A stretch of 64,000 bases of DNA, taken from NCBI RefSeq assembly GCF_030317105.1, contig NZ_JASZYG010000001.1, forward strand, positions 930,001 to 994,000, written 5' to 3'. The position numbers were made by a program, and so were the translations under genes. A model generated the notes under the pieces. That model did no database searches. It worked only from the letters and a program-made list of their open reading frames with translations, and was not told the origin of the DNA. Positions 1-10,002 of this stretch are shown here, one piece after another. How positions within the stretch are numbered: the first letter of the stretch is position 1; each line of letters begins with the position of its first letter. This DNA comes from Variovorax brevis (GTDB taxonomy: Bacteria > Pseudomonadota > Gammaproteobacteria > Burkholderiales > Burkholderiaceae_C).

Positions 1-104
1 TCCACGTAGTCGCCGGTCGGCTTCAGCGAGCGAAAGCGGGCGACGCGCATTTCCATTTCCGCAATCGTCGGGTTCGCATCTGTGATCGGGGCCGTGGGTG
101 ACAT
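1..104 (-). CDS. N-terminal fragment of an unidentified protein
   Basis: Only the first 34 codons are inside the window. The ATG is at 102-104 on the minus strand, and the predicted start reads MSPTAPITDANPTIAEMEMR. The fragment is too short to show a domain, and no signal peptide is visible. It is divergent from the aldehyde dehydrogenase gene. I cannot name it; its reality rests on an open frame running to the window edge. Confidence 0.4.
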   Translation of the reverse strand, partial: MSPTAPITDANPTIAEMEMRVARFRSLKPTGDYV

Positions 105-310
105 GGGCTGACTCCGCGAGCATCGGTGCTGCAGTGTAGTTTTGTGCTGTTGTGTCCGGGGCTGCCGCTTGCGCTGTCCCCTTGTGGAGCAACTGCGCCT
201 TCCTGCAGCAGTGGCCCCCTCGCCCTGCGCGGTGCTGCATGCGACCGAGATTCCGGGAAAGTCCTTTCGTGGCAACGGCTTAGGTCGAAGCGCGTGTGGC
301 TGGCCCTGCG

Positions 311-326
311 TGGCCCGCGCCTTGCG
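311..326 (+). promoter_or_regulatory. Sigma-54 (-24/-12) promoter for the aldehyde dehydrogenase
   Basis: TGGCCCGCGCCTTGCG matches the RpoN consensus TGGCACG-N4-TTGCW with the GG and GC elements correctly spaced. It lies 65 bases before the ATG at 391. Two similar sites precede the cytochrome c and PQQ dehydrogenase genes, and a sigma-54 activator is encoded at 11629, so these probably form one regulon. The 10-mer TTGTGGAGCA at 182-191, also present at 13838-13847, may be an activator site (weak). Confidence 0.65.
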
Positions 327-390
327 CCATGCAAGGGCGAGCAACGACAACTTGCTCCACCCTTCAATCAACCCCGACCGGAGACGACTC

Positions 391-1911
<1,521 letters not shown>

Positions 1912-1922
1912 GGCGCGAGGGC

Positions 1923-2330
1923 ATGACGCCGGACCCGCAGCCGCACGACCCGGTGCGGCGCGTGTCGGTCACGCCGGCCGCGCAGGCGCTCATCGAGCGT
2001 CTGCGTGGCGAGCATGGACCGCTGATGTTCCATCAATCCGGCGGCTGCTGCGACGGCAGCGCGCCGATGTGCTTCGCCCTGGGCGAGTTCATCACCGGCG
2101 ATGCCGACATCTGCCTGGGCGAAGTGGCCGGCACGCCCTTCTACATGAGCCGATCGCAGTTCGAGTACTGGCAACACACGCACCTCATCATCGATGCGGT
2201 GCCGGGAAACGGCGGCATGTTCTCGCTGGAGCGGCCGACGGGGCTGCGCTTCCTGACGCGTTCTCGCTTGTATGAGGATGCGGAATGGGCGGCCTTGCAG
2301 GCGCAGGGTTGGCCTGGCGATCAGGCGTAG
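1923..2330 (+). CDS. DUF779 family protein
   Basis: The 135-residue soluble protein belongs to DUF779 (from memory of the family: FHQSGGCCDGSAPMC and the FYMSRSQFEYW region). DUF779 genes commonly follow ExaC/AcoD-type acetaldehyde dehydrogenases, as here with an 11-base gap, so the two are probably co-transcribed. The paired cysteines in SGGCCDGSAPMC could bind a metal or act in redox chemistry; the biochemical role is not established. Its last 10 bases overlap the end of the convergent aminotransferase gene. Confidence 0.85.
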   Translation: MTPDPQPHDPVRRVSVTPAAQALIERLRGEHGPLMFHQSGGCCDGSAPMCFALGEFITGDADICLGEVAGTPFYMSRSQFEYWQHTHLIIDAVPGNGGMFSLERPTGLRFLTRSRLYEDAEWAALQAQGWPGDQA

Positions 2331-3712
2331 GCCTTGTGTCCCGAAGCAACGATCCCGGCCAGCGCATCCACTGCACAGTCGACTTCGTCCAGCGTGTTGT
2401 AGAAATAGAAACTCAAACGGCAACTGGCGCCGATGCCGAGCGCCTGGTGCGCGAGCGTCGCACAGTGGCAACCTGCACGCGCCTCGACCCCCGCGCGGTT
2501 GAGCGCGAGTGCCAGATCGACCGGATCGTGCCCCGCCACGTTGAAGGCGACGAGCGCGCTGCGGCGTGCGGCCTCGCGGGGCCCATGAATCGTGATGCCC
2601 TTGATGGTGCCGAGCCGCTCGAGCGCCCTCGCCGTCAGTCGTCGGCACCATGTCGCCACACGGCCCATGGCGAACTCGACGGCGTGGCGCTCGATGGGCC
2701 TGTCGCTGTTGAAGTACAGCGCCCGCTCCGGCGTCGAAGCCAGGTCGACAAGCAGGCGCAGCGCTTGCGCCGAGACGATGGCGCCAAGGATGTTCGGCGT
2801 TCCGGCGGCGTACTTCCAGGGCAGCGCGTTGTAGTGCACGCTGTCTTCGAACACCCTCCCCTCGGCGACCATGTCGCCGCCGTAGAGGAAGGGCAAGGAC
2901 GCCTCCAGCAAATGCTCCTTCGCGACCAGCACACCGACGCCAAAGGGCGCCAGCATCTTGTGAAAAGAGAAGGACAGATAGTCGACGTCAAGCGCCTGCA
3001 CGTCGATGAAGCTGCCCGGCACGAGTTGTGCCCCGTCGATCAGCAGGCGTGAACGGCGCTCGCCGTCCGGCTGCACGTAGCCGCTGGCATCGGCGATGGC
3101 GCGCACCGCTGCAACCGGATTGCGGGTTCCCAGGAAGTTCGAGGCGCCGGTGCAGCACACGAGCTTGGTGCGCGCATCGACCAGCGACGCGAGATGGTCC
3201 AGGTCAAGCTCCCCTGTAGCGGGATCGAAGCGCGCAATGCGCAGCGCCACGTGCCGCCCGAACTTCGGCAGGATGTCGCGGCACATCGCATGCCAGGGCA
3301 CGAAGTTCGAGTTGTGCTCCATCTGCGTTGCAACGACGTTGTCACCGTCGCGAAACTCGGTGAGCAGCGAGTACATGACCGTGTTGTGCGCCTCGGTCAC
3401 GTTGCGCACCAGCACGATGTTGTTGCGGCTGCGCGCGCCGACGAAGCGCGCGATGTCGTCGTATGCCGCCTCGAAAAGACGCGTCGTTTGCTGCGATGCG
3501 CTGGACTGTCCGCGATGCACGTTTTCATATTGCGGCGCCAGCGCGGCGTAAAGCCCGAGCAGTTCGCGCGGCGGTTGCGTGCTGGCGGCGTTGTTGGTCG
3601 CGATGCGCCCCGCTTGGGGAAACACGAAGTGCTTCCGGATCGCCTGCACGTCCCACGCGCCGATCGACACGGCATCCGTGCTGCGCAAGGCGGCGCCCAT
3701 CGCGCGACTCAT
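2321..3712 (-). CDS. Class V PLP aminotransferase, cysteine desulfurase-like
   Basis: The 463-residue protein is a fold-type I PLP enzyme of the SufS/CsdA/isopenicillin N epimerase group. The motif EHNSN at about 132-136 is typical, DGAQ at 226-229 holds the aspartate that contacts the PLP ring nitrogen, and Lys252 in FSFHKML is the Schiff-base lysine. A late AGCHCATLAH segment resembles the cysteine loop of desulfurases, so sulfur transfer is possible; amino-group chemistry on another substrate is the alternative. The start codon overlaps the stop of the upstream acyl-CoA ligase as ATGA, so the two are translationally coupled and probably act on one pathway. Confidence 0.85.
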   Translation of the reverse strand: MSRAMGAALRSTDAVSIGAWDVQAIRKHFVFPQAGRIATNNAASTQPPRELLGLYAALAPQYENVHRGQSSASQQTTRLFEAAYDDIARFVGARSRNNIVLVRNVTEAHNTVMYSLLTEFRDGDNVVATQMEHNSNFVPWHAMCRDILPKFGRHVALRIARFDPATGELDLDHLASLVDARTKLVCCTGASNFLGTRNPVAAVRAIADASGYVQPDGERRSRLLIDGAQLVPGSFIDVQALDVDYLSFSFHKMLAPFGVGVLVAKEHLLEASLPFLYGGDMVAEGRVFEDSVHYNALPWKYAAGTPNILGAIVSAQALRLLVDLASTPERALYFNSDRPIERHAVEFAMGRVATWCRRLTARALERLGTIKGITIHGPREAARRSALVAFNVAGHDPVDLALALNRAGVEARAGCHCATLAHQALGIGASCRLSFYFYNTLDEVDCAVDALAGIVASGHKAYA

Positions 3713-5310
3713 GCCGGATTCCCCACGCTCTCCATGCGTTCGGCATCCCGCGCGCGCAGCACGCGGCGCAGCGGCTTGCCTGCGGGATTCCTGGGGATCG
3801 CGTCCACCGGCACCACGTCGGCCAGCCGCTTGCACGGCGCCACGCGCTCGGCAAACCACGCCTTCAGCGCCTCTGCATCGAGATCGCTGCGCGGCACGAC
3901 CCAGGCCACCGGCAACTCGCCCGTGCGTTCATCAGGCCGGCCGATGACGGCCGCATCGGCAACCGCGGGATGCGTCATCAGCAGGGCTTCCAGTTCGGCG
4001 GGCGCCACGGACTCGCCATTCACCTTGATCAGCTCCTTGAGCCGATCGGTGATGAACACAAAACCGTCCTCATCGATGCGGCCGATGTCGCCGGTGCGGA
4101 TCCAGCCGTCGGGTGTCAGGGTGGCGGCCGTGGCCTGCGGGTTGTCGAGGTAGCCCGCAAAGAGCTGCGGCCCGCGGAACCACAGTTCGCCTTGTTCGCC
4201 TTGTGTCACGTCGGCACCCGTGGCCGCATCGACCACGCGCGCCTGCGTGCCCGGCACCACCTGCCCGACCGAGCCGGGACGCAATGCGCCGCGGACGTCC
4301 ACCAGCGTCAGCACCGCCGACACCTCCGTCATGCCGTAGCCTTGCACCGTGGGGCACTTCAGGCGCGTGGACACACGCGCTTCCAGCGCCGCGCCCATGG
4401 GTGCGCCGCCCGAACCGACGATGCGCAATGACGACAGGTCGAAGGTGCCCACCATCGGATGCCCGGCCAGGAACTGCATGACGGGCGGCACGGCGATCAC
4501 ATGCGTCACGCGATGGGTCGCGATGGCGGAAAGAAAAGCCTCGGGCTCGAAGCGCGGCAGCGTGACGAGCGTGCCGCCCGCAGCAAGGCCCGACAGCGTG
4601 GTGAGCACAAAACCCATCGCATGAAACATCGGCAGGAAGGCCAGCGACACCATGCCCTGCGGCCAGTCGCTGCCCTCCAGGATCTGGCAGACGTTGGCCA
4701 CGATGGCCCGGTGCGTCAGCATCACGCCCTTGGGCAGGCCGGTCGTGCCCGAAGAAAAGGGCAAGAGCGCCAGTGCGTCGGGATCGGCTGGCACCTGCGG
4801 CTCGGGCCCTGTGCAAGCCAGCAGGCTGGCCAGCGATAGCGCGTCGCCCGCTTGGGCGTCGCCAGCCACGATGAAGCGCTCGCAGCCGGTTTGCGCCGCG
4901 GCCTGGCGCACCGTGTCGAGCAGCGGCGGCACCGTGAAGGCAAAGCGCGCTTTCGAATCGCGCAACTGTTGCGCCAGTTCGGCCGCGGTGTAGCCCGGGT
5001 TGGCGCCGCTCACGCGCCCGCCCGCCGCCATCGCGCCGAGCGCGACGATGGCCCATTCCGGGCTGTTGGGGCTGCAGATCAGCAGGGTGTCGCCGGGCCG
5101 GAATCCTTGCGCAGCCAGCCCCGCGGCGACGCGGCCGATCTGGTGGTCCAGCGCCGCGCAGGTGATGGTGCGCCCGGTGCTGGCCTCGATCATGGCCGGC
5201 GCCGCCGGACGCTGGCGGGCCGCCTCGCGAATGAACCGGGGCACGGTCGTCAAGGGCAAGGCGCGGGCCAGAGGCCGGCCCTCGACAATGCGGGATGCGT
5301 TGATCGACAT
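3709..5310 (-). CDS. AMP-dependent acyl-CoA ligase, 4-coumarate-CoA ligase-like
   Basis: This ANL-superfamily enzyme activates a carboxylic acid as its acyl-AMP and transfers it to CoA. All core motifs are present in 533 residues: the phosphate loop FSSGTTGLPKGV, YGMTEVSAV, GWIRTGDIG, the hinge around DRLKELIKVNGESVAPAELE and the C-terminal lysine motif NPAGKPLRR. The ATG at 5310 has a strong AAAGGAG site upstream. The substrate cannot be read from sequence; the closest general architecture is aryl or medium-chain acid ligases. It is divergent from the SARP-like regulator at 5471 and coupled by ATGA to the class V aminotransferase. Confidence 0.9.
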   Translation of the reverse strand: MSINASRIVEGRPLARALPLTTVPRFIREAARQRPAAPAMIEASTGRTITCAALDHQIGRVAAGLAAQGFRPGDTLLICSPNSPEWAIVALGAMAAGGRVSGANPGYTAAELAQQLRDSKARFAFTVPPLLDTVRQAAAQTGCERFIVAGDAQAGDALSLASLLACTGPEPQVPADPDALALLPFSSGTTGLPKGVMLTHRAIVANVCQILEGSDWPQGMVSLAFLPMFHAMGFVLTTLSGLAAGGTLVTLPRFEPEAFLSAIATHRVTHVIAVPPVMQFLAGHPMVGTFDLSSLRIVGSGGAPMGAALEARVSTRLKCPTVQGYGMTEVSAVLTLVDVRGALRPGSVGQVVPGTQARVVDAATGADVTQGEQGELWFRGPQLFAGYLDNPQATAATLTPDGWIRTGDIGRIDEDGFVFITDRLKELIKVNGESVAPAELEALLMTHPAVADAAVIGRPDERTGELPVAWVVPRSDLDAEALKAWFAERVAPCKRLADVVPVDAIPRNPAGKPLRRVLRARDAERMESVGNPA

Positions 5311-5375
5311 GCTTTGACTCCTTTGGGGGTGGACGGACGCCTTGCAGCCATGCGGGCGCCCTGAAGACTTAGCAT

Positions 5376-5441
5376 CGGACCCCGGCGTGTTTGCAGCGTG
5401 TTTGCAGCGTGTCCAGGGCGTGCCCCCGGCGTGTCGTGGGC
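5376..5441. promoter_or_regulatory. Tandem 11-bp direct repeats, predicted SARP operator
   Basis: Five consecutive 11-base units begin with GTG at 5387, 5398, 5409, 5420 and 5431. The first two are identical (GTGTTTGCAGC). The others read GTGTCCAGGGC, GTGCCCCCGGC and GTGTCGTGGGC. A sixth, weaker unit (CGGACCCCGGC) precedes them at 5376. Each unit ends in GC. SARP/AfsR DNA-binding domains are known to bind direct repeats spaced about one helical turn. The array lies between a divergent acyl-CoA ligase gene and a gene encoding such a domain. The 11-base period is not a multiple of three, which argues against coding. Confidence 0.7.
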
Positions 5442-5470
5442 TTGGCAAGGCGCAGATCGCGAGGCTGGAA

Positions 5471-8400
5471 GTGCAAGGATTGCGCGTACTGCTGTTGGGG
5501 CAAGGGCGGCTCGAACTGGACGGCCAGGCCCTGACGCGCCTGCTCGCGCCCAAGCAACAGGCGCTGCTGTTCTACCTGGCGGCAGTCGGTGGCCCGGTCG
5601 CCCGCACGAAGCTCGCCTCGATGCTCTGGAGCGAGCTGGACGACGCATCGGCCCGGTCCAATCTTCGCGGTGCGCTGTCGCGCTTGCGCCGCTGGCTGCC
5701 CGAGTTGCTGCTGGTCGATGCGCAACACATCGGCCTCGCCCCCGGCGCGGCATTGGAGGTGGATCTGCACAGCTTGTCGCGCGCCATGTCGACGCCCGAC
5801 ATGGCGCCGGCTGCGCGGTGCGGGGCGGCGGACGCGTGGCGTGGCCCGGTGCTCGACGGCTTCGAAGTCACTGGCGCGGAGGGTTTCGAGGAATGGCTCG
5901 CACAAGCGCGTCCGCGTGCGCAGCGCGAACTCCAGTTGCTGCGCCACGACCTGCTTCGCCGCAGCGAAGCCGCCGGCGCGCTCGACGAGGCCGCCTCGCA
6001 GGCCCGCAGCCTGCTCGACGTCGACGATGCGGACGAAGCGGCGCACATGGCACTCATGCGTCTGCTGGCCGCGACAGGCCGGCGCACCGCCGCCATCGCG
6101 CAATACGAGGCCTGCCGCGCTGCGCTGCTGCAGCGACTGGGTGCGCGGCCGTCGGCCGAGTGTTACGCGCTGTACACCCGCATTCACTCAGACGCCGCTG
6201 CGCCGAAGGCCGAACGCGCGCCGCCAAGTGCCTGCGTGGCGCCATCGGATGCGTTGGCCGCAGGGAATGTCGCAAACACGCCGCCGCTCGCGGGGCCAAG
6301 CGCGCCCGACCTGATTGGCCGCGATGCCGAATTCGAGCTCGCGTGCGAGCGATTGAGCGACCCGGCCTGCCGCTGGCTCACGATCACGGGCCCCGGCGGC
6401 GTGGGCAAGACGCGGCTGGCGCAGTCCACCGCTTCTGCATGGGCGCCGCGTTGCCGTCACGGCGTGCTCTGGCTCAGCGGCCGCGTGGACGGCGGTGGCG
6501 CGTTGCAAGACGCGGAAAGCCTGATCCAGCAGATCGTGGCGCGCACCGGCGCCGACCGGCACGCGGCCGGAGCGCTGTTGCTGGTGCTGGACAACCTTGA
6601 AAAGGTGCCGGCGGCGCGCGGCTTCGAGCCCATGCTGCGCGAGCGCGCACCCGGCGTGAAGGTGCTGGCCACGTCGCGCGTGCGCGTGGGTGGCGGGCAG
6701 GAGTGGTTGCTGGAACTCGGCGGGCTCGGCCTCGCGCCTGCGGCACGGCTGTTTGGCGCCGCCGCGCGGCGGCTGGTACCCGACTTCGACGCCGACGCGC
6801 AGTCCGAGTCGGTGGAACGCATCTGCCGTCTCGTGGGAGGCCTGCCGCTGGCGCTGCAGATGGCGGCCCGAAGCGTCCACACCGCCGGCGTGGCGCCCGT
6901 GCTCGAGCATCTCGACAAGGGCGACCCGCTGATCGACGACGACCGCGAGGAAGCCGACCAGCACCGCAGCCTCGATGCCGTGCTCGAAGACTCCTGGTCG
7001 ATGCTCGATGACGAGGCGCGCGACACGGCGCTACGCCTGTCCCAGCTGCCGGGCGACTTCGATGCCGAACTGGCGCGCGTCATCGGAGCCAGCGACGCCG
7101 CGCTGGCCACCTTGCGCGCGCATTCCTGGCTGACGCGCAGCGGCGACGCGCAGGGCGACGGGCGCCTCGGCTTTCATCCCCTGCTGCTGGCGTGGCTGCG
7201 TCGGCACGCCAGCGAGTCTGTGGCCAGCCTCACGGTGATGGAGCAGGTCGTGCATTGGCTCGACGAGCGGATGCCGCCGGTCTCGCCCTTTTCCGATCTC
7301 GCTGCGGGCGATGAGGAGGCCGCAGTCAGGGCAATGACGCTGGCTGGCAGCGCCAGCGCCTCGGCACCGACCTTGATGGCTGCGGCACGCCTCGTGGGCA
7401 CGAGCCTGCAGCCCTCGCGTGCGGCGGACTGGACCGATCGCGCCGTGGCAATGCTCTTGCACGCCGACCGGCAAGCCGAGGCCACGAGCCTGCTGGCGCA
7501 GGCGCTGATGAATCACGACTTGCCAAGATGGCAACACGTGGGCTGGGGCCTCCGGCGCGCTGAACTGCTCAACGGTTGTGGCGCCTCCAGGGCCGCGCTG
7601 CGCGGCTACATCCATGCACTTGCCGAACTCGGGCTGTGCAACGCCGACATCGAACAGACGCCATGGGCCGACCTCGTGCCCGCGGCCCGGCGTCTGCTTG
7701 CACTGGAGGATTGGCCGGCGCACGAACCCGCTCGCGCCGCATTTTCGGCCCTGGTCTTGCGCAGCCTCTACTGCACCATGGGCTTGCTGGTGTTCTCGCC
7801 TGACCAGCGCCCGCTGATGCGCATTTCCCTGGAGGCAGACGTCCTCTTTCGACGCTTGCGCCTGCATGGGGGTCTTCGCGTGGGATCGAGCGCACTGGCT
7901 GTCTCGACCGCAGGGCACCCTGCCCTCGCGCGACGGCTTGTTGCGCGGGCTCAAAAACTGCAGGCCAGCGCGCCGGCCACCGATCCGCGCGTGAGCGCCC
8001 TGTTCAGCGAAAGCCGCTGCGTCGTGCTCTTCGGCCTGGGCGACTGGGACGGCCTGCCGCAGGAACTGGAGGCATCGGCGCAGCAGTTCGCCCGCCTGCG
8101 CTGCGGCCGGCAGGAAATGAACATGCGCGCACTCTCTGCGAAGCTCGCCTTCTTCGAAGGCCGGCTCGATGAGGCCTTGCGGCGCTTCCACGAACTCGAC
8201 GAACTCGCGCTGCGTCGCCCCGGCGAATCGTGGCGTGCATGGGGCCCCATCGGACTGGTCGAAGTGGGGCTGTGCCTGGAGCCGATCGACGACGACATGC
8301 TGCGCGGCCACTACGAACGCGCCGTGCTGGCCATGACCGAAATGGAAAACATCGACGCCGCCTACACGATGCGCCGTCTCGGCCTGGCCGCGCGCCTGGC

Positions 8401-8851
8401 CTGGCGCAGCGGCGATCTTGCAGCCGCACGGGCGGCGGTGCACACCGGCGTGGCGGCGGCCCGGCGCATGCAAAGCGCGTGGTGGGCGCATGAGGGTTAC
8501 GCGGGCGTGGGCGACACCTTGCTGGCACTGGGCGCGCATGAAGCCTCCAGCAGCGGCGAGCAAGGATTGCTGGATGAAGCGTGGCGAGCGTTCGAGCCTG
8601 CGCTGGCACTGCACGTGCGGCGCTTTCCGCCGGCAGTGATCCTGCAGTTGCGGCTCCAGGGCGCACGGGCCAAGGCACAGGGACGCGTCGAGGAAGGCAA
8701 CGCGCTCTTGAAGCAAGCGATTGCGCATGCTGAGCGGCAAGGCATGCGGGTTGAACTGGCGCGGGCTTGCCGGGCCGTGGAAGCGGCACCGCCCGACCCA
8801 AACCAAGCCGCATGCGCAGGGTCGGGGTCACATTGGGGACGCCGGATCTGA
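5471..8851 (+). CDS. AfsR/SARP-like regulator with BTAD, ATPase and TPR-type regions
   Basis: This large (about 1126 residues) cytoplasmic regulator starts with an OmpR-like winged-helix region, followed by a bacterial transcriptional activator (BTAD) domain to about residue 250. A P-loop ATPase follows, with GPGGVGKTRLA at about 307-317 and the Walker B LLLVLDNLE near 369. It resembles AfsR/MalT-type STAND proteins. The C-terminal half is helical and alanine/leucine-rich, as expected for a TPR sensor region. The GTG at 5471 is my preferred start because homology begins there and a repeat array lies just upstream; the open frame continues upstream to a TTG at 5342. It probably controls the divergent ligase/aminotransferase pair. 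SARP-type regulators are best known from actinomycetes. Confidence 0.85.
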   Translation: MQGLRVLLLGQGRLELDGQALTRLLAPKQQALLFYLAAVGGPVARTKLASMLWSELDDASARSNLRGALSRLRRWLPELLLVDAQHIGLAPGAALEVDLHSLSRAMSTPDMAPAARCGAADAWRGPVLDGFEVTGAEGFEEWLAQARPRAQRELQLLRHDLLRRSEAAGALDEAASQARSLLDVDDADEAAHMALMRLLAATGRRTAAIAQYEACRAALLQRLGARPSAECYALYTRIHSDAAAPKAERAPPSACVAPSDALAAGNVANTPPLAGPSAPDLIGRDAEFELACERLSDPACRWLTITGPGGVGKTRLAQSTASAWAPRCRHGVLWLSGRVDGGGALQDAESLIQQIVARTGADRHAAGALLLVLDNLEKVPAARGFEPMLRERAPGVKVLATSRVRVGGGQEWLLELGGLGLAPAARLFGAAARRLVPDFDADAQSESVERICRLVGGLPLALQMAARSVHTAGVAPVLEHLDKGDPLIDDDREEADQHRSLDAVLEDSWSMLDDEARDTALRLSQLPGDFDAELARVIGASDAALATLRAHSWLTRSGDAQGDGRLGFHPLLLAWLRRHASESVASLTVMEQVVHWLDERMPPVSPFSDLAAGDEEAAVRAMTLAGSASASAPTLMAAARLVGTSLQPSRAADWTDRAVAMLLHADRQAEATSLLAQALMNHDLPRWQHVGWGLRRAELLNGCGASRAALRGYIHALAELGLCNADIEQTPWADLVPAARRLLALEDWPAHEPARAAFSALVLRSLYCTMGLLVFSPDQRPLMRISLEADVLFRRLRLHGGLRVGSSALAVSTAGHPALARRLVARAQKLQASAPATDPRVSALFSESRCVVLFGLGDWDGLPQELEASAQQFARLRCGRQEMNMRALSAKLAFFEGRLDEALRRFHELDELALRRPGESWRAWGPIGLVEVGLCLEPIDDDMLRGHYERAVLAMTEMENIDAAYTMRRLGLAARLAWRSGDLAAARAAVHTGVAAARRMQSAWWAHEGYAGVGDTLLALGAHEASSSGEQGLLDEAWRAFEPALALHVRRFPPAVILQLRLQGARAKAQGRVEEGNALLKQAIAHAERQGMRVELARACRAVEAAPPDPNQAACAGSGSHWGRRI

Positions 8852-8861
8852 AATTCCACAC

Positions 8862-8877
8862 GCTACGCTTGCGTAGC
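8862..8877. repeat. 16-bp palindrome upstream of the nitronate monooxygenase gene
   Basis: GCTACGC-TT-GCGTAGC is a perfect inverted repeat with 7-base arms, 98 bases before the next start codon and 10 bases after the preceding stop. No T-run follows, so an operator is at least as likely as a terminator. Confidence 0.4.
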
Positions 8878-8975
8878 ATGGCGGCTCCGGCGTTTTCCCG
8901 CATCGCGCGATTCAACGACCTGGCTTGCGCCGCCAACTCCCAACCCCCCAGACATTCACCAGAAAAGAAAGCGAC

Positions 8976-9953
8976 ATGAAGACCCGCATCACCGAACTCT
9001 TCGGCATCGAGCACCCGATCATCCAAGGCGGCATGCACTACGTCGGCTTTGCCGAGTTGGCAGCAGCGGTGTCCAACGCCGGCGGCCTGGGCATCATCAC
9101 CGGGCTGACGCAGCGCACGCCCGAGTTGCTCGCGCAGGAAATTGCACGCTGCCGCGAGATGACCGACAAGCCCTTCGGCGTGAACCTTACCTTCCTGCCG
9201 ACCGTGAGCTCGCCCGACTACCCCGGCTACATCCGCGCCATCATCGACGGCGGCGTCAAGGCCGTCGAGACGGCGGGAAACAACCCGCAGAAGTGGCTGC
9301 CCGCGCTGCACGAAGCGGGCATCAAGGTGATCCACAAATGCACCTCGGTGCGCCATTCGCTGAAGGCCGAGTCGATCGGCTGCGATGCGGTCAGCGTCGA
9401 CGGCTTCGAATGCGGCGGCCACCCGGGCGAGGACGATGTTCCCAACTTCATCCTGCTGCCGCGCGCGGCCGAAGAACTGAAGATTCCCTTCGTCGCTTCC
9501 GGCGGCATGGCCGATGGTCGCTCGCTGGTGGCAGCGCTCGCGCTCGGCGCCGAGGGCATGAACATGGGCACGCGCTTCATCGCGACGCAGGAAGCGCCCG
9601 TGCACGAAAACGTCAAGCAGGCCATCGTGGCCGCAAGCGAACTCGACACGCGCCTGGTGATGCGCCCGCTGCGCAACACCGAGCGCGTGCTCAAGAACGC
9701 CGCCGTCGACCGACTGCTCGAAAAGGAGCGCACGCTCGGCGCCGCGCTGAAGTTCGAGGACATCATCGACGAGGTGGCAGGCGTCTATCCGAAGATCATG
9801 CGCGAAGGCGACATGGAGGTGGGCGCCTGGTCGTGCGGCATGGTCGCCGGCCTGATCCGCGACGTGCCGACGGTCAAGCAGTTGATCGACCGCATCATGG
9901 GCGAGGCCGAAGCGATCATTGGCGAGCGGCTGGCGCGCTTCGCCGCGCGCTGA
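8976..9953 (+). CDS. Nitronate monooxygenase family flavoprotein
   Basis: The 325-residue TIM-barrel FMN enzyme belongs to the nitronate monooxygenase/2-nitropropane dioxygenase family, which oxidises alkyl nitronates or acts as an NAD(P)H:quinone reductase. The N-terminal IIQGGMHYVG loop and the segment DGFECGGHPGEDD, with the family histidine, are clear, as is the FVASGGMADG FMN-phosphate loop. The ATG at 8976 fits the family N-terminus; the Shine-Dalgarno site is weak (AGAAAAGAAAG). It stands alone between the regulator gene and the convergent binding-protein gene, with a palindrome upstream. The substrate is not predictable. Confidence 0.88.
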   Translation: MKTRITELFGIEHPIIQGGMHYVGFAELAAAVSNAGGLGIITGLTQRTPELLAQEIARCREMTDKPFGVNLTFLPTVSSPDYPGYIRAIIDGGVKAVETAGNNPQKWLPALHEAGIKVIHKCTSVRHSLKAESIGCDAVSVDGFECGGHPGEDDVPNFILLPRAAEELKIPFVASGGMADGRSLVAALALGAEGMNMGTRFIATQEAPVHENVKQAIVAASELDTRLVMRPLRNTERVLKNAAVDRLLEKERTLGAALKFEDIIDEVAGVYPKIMREGDMEVGAWSCGMVAGLIRDVPTVKQLIDRIMGEAEAIIGERLARFAAR

Positions 9954-10002
9954 AATCCGCGGCGGCTGGGCCTGAACGACGCCGATCCTGTTGCGCGTCA
10001 GA

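Noticed and set aside
7031..8806. 591-codon minus-strand frame opposite the AfsR-like regulator
   Set aside because: No ribosome site or domain; explained by GC-rich codon bias.
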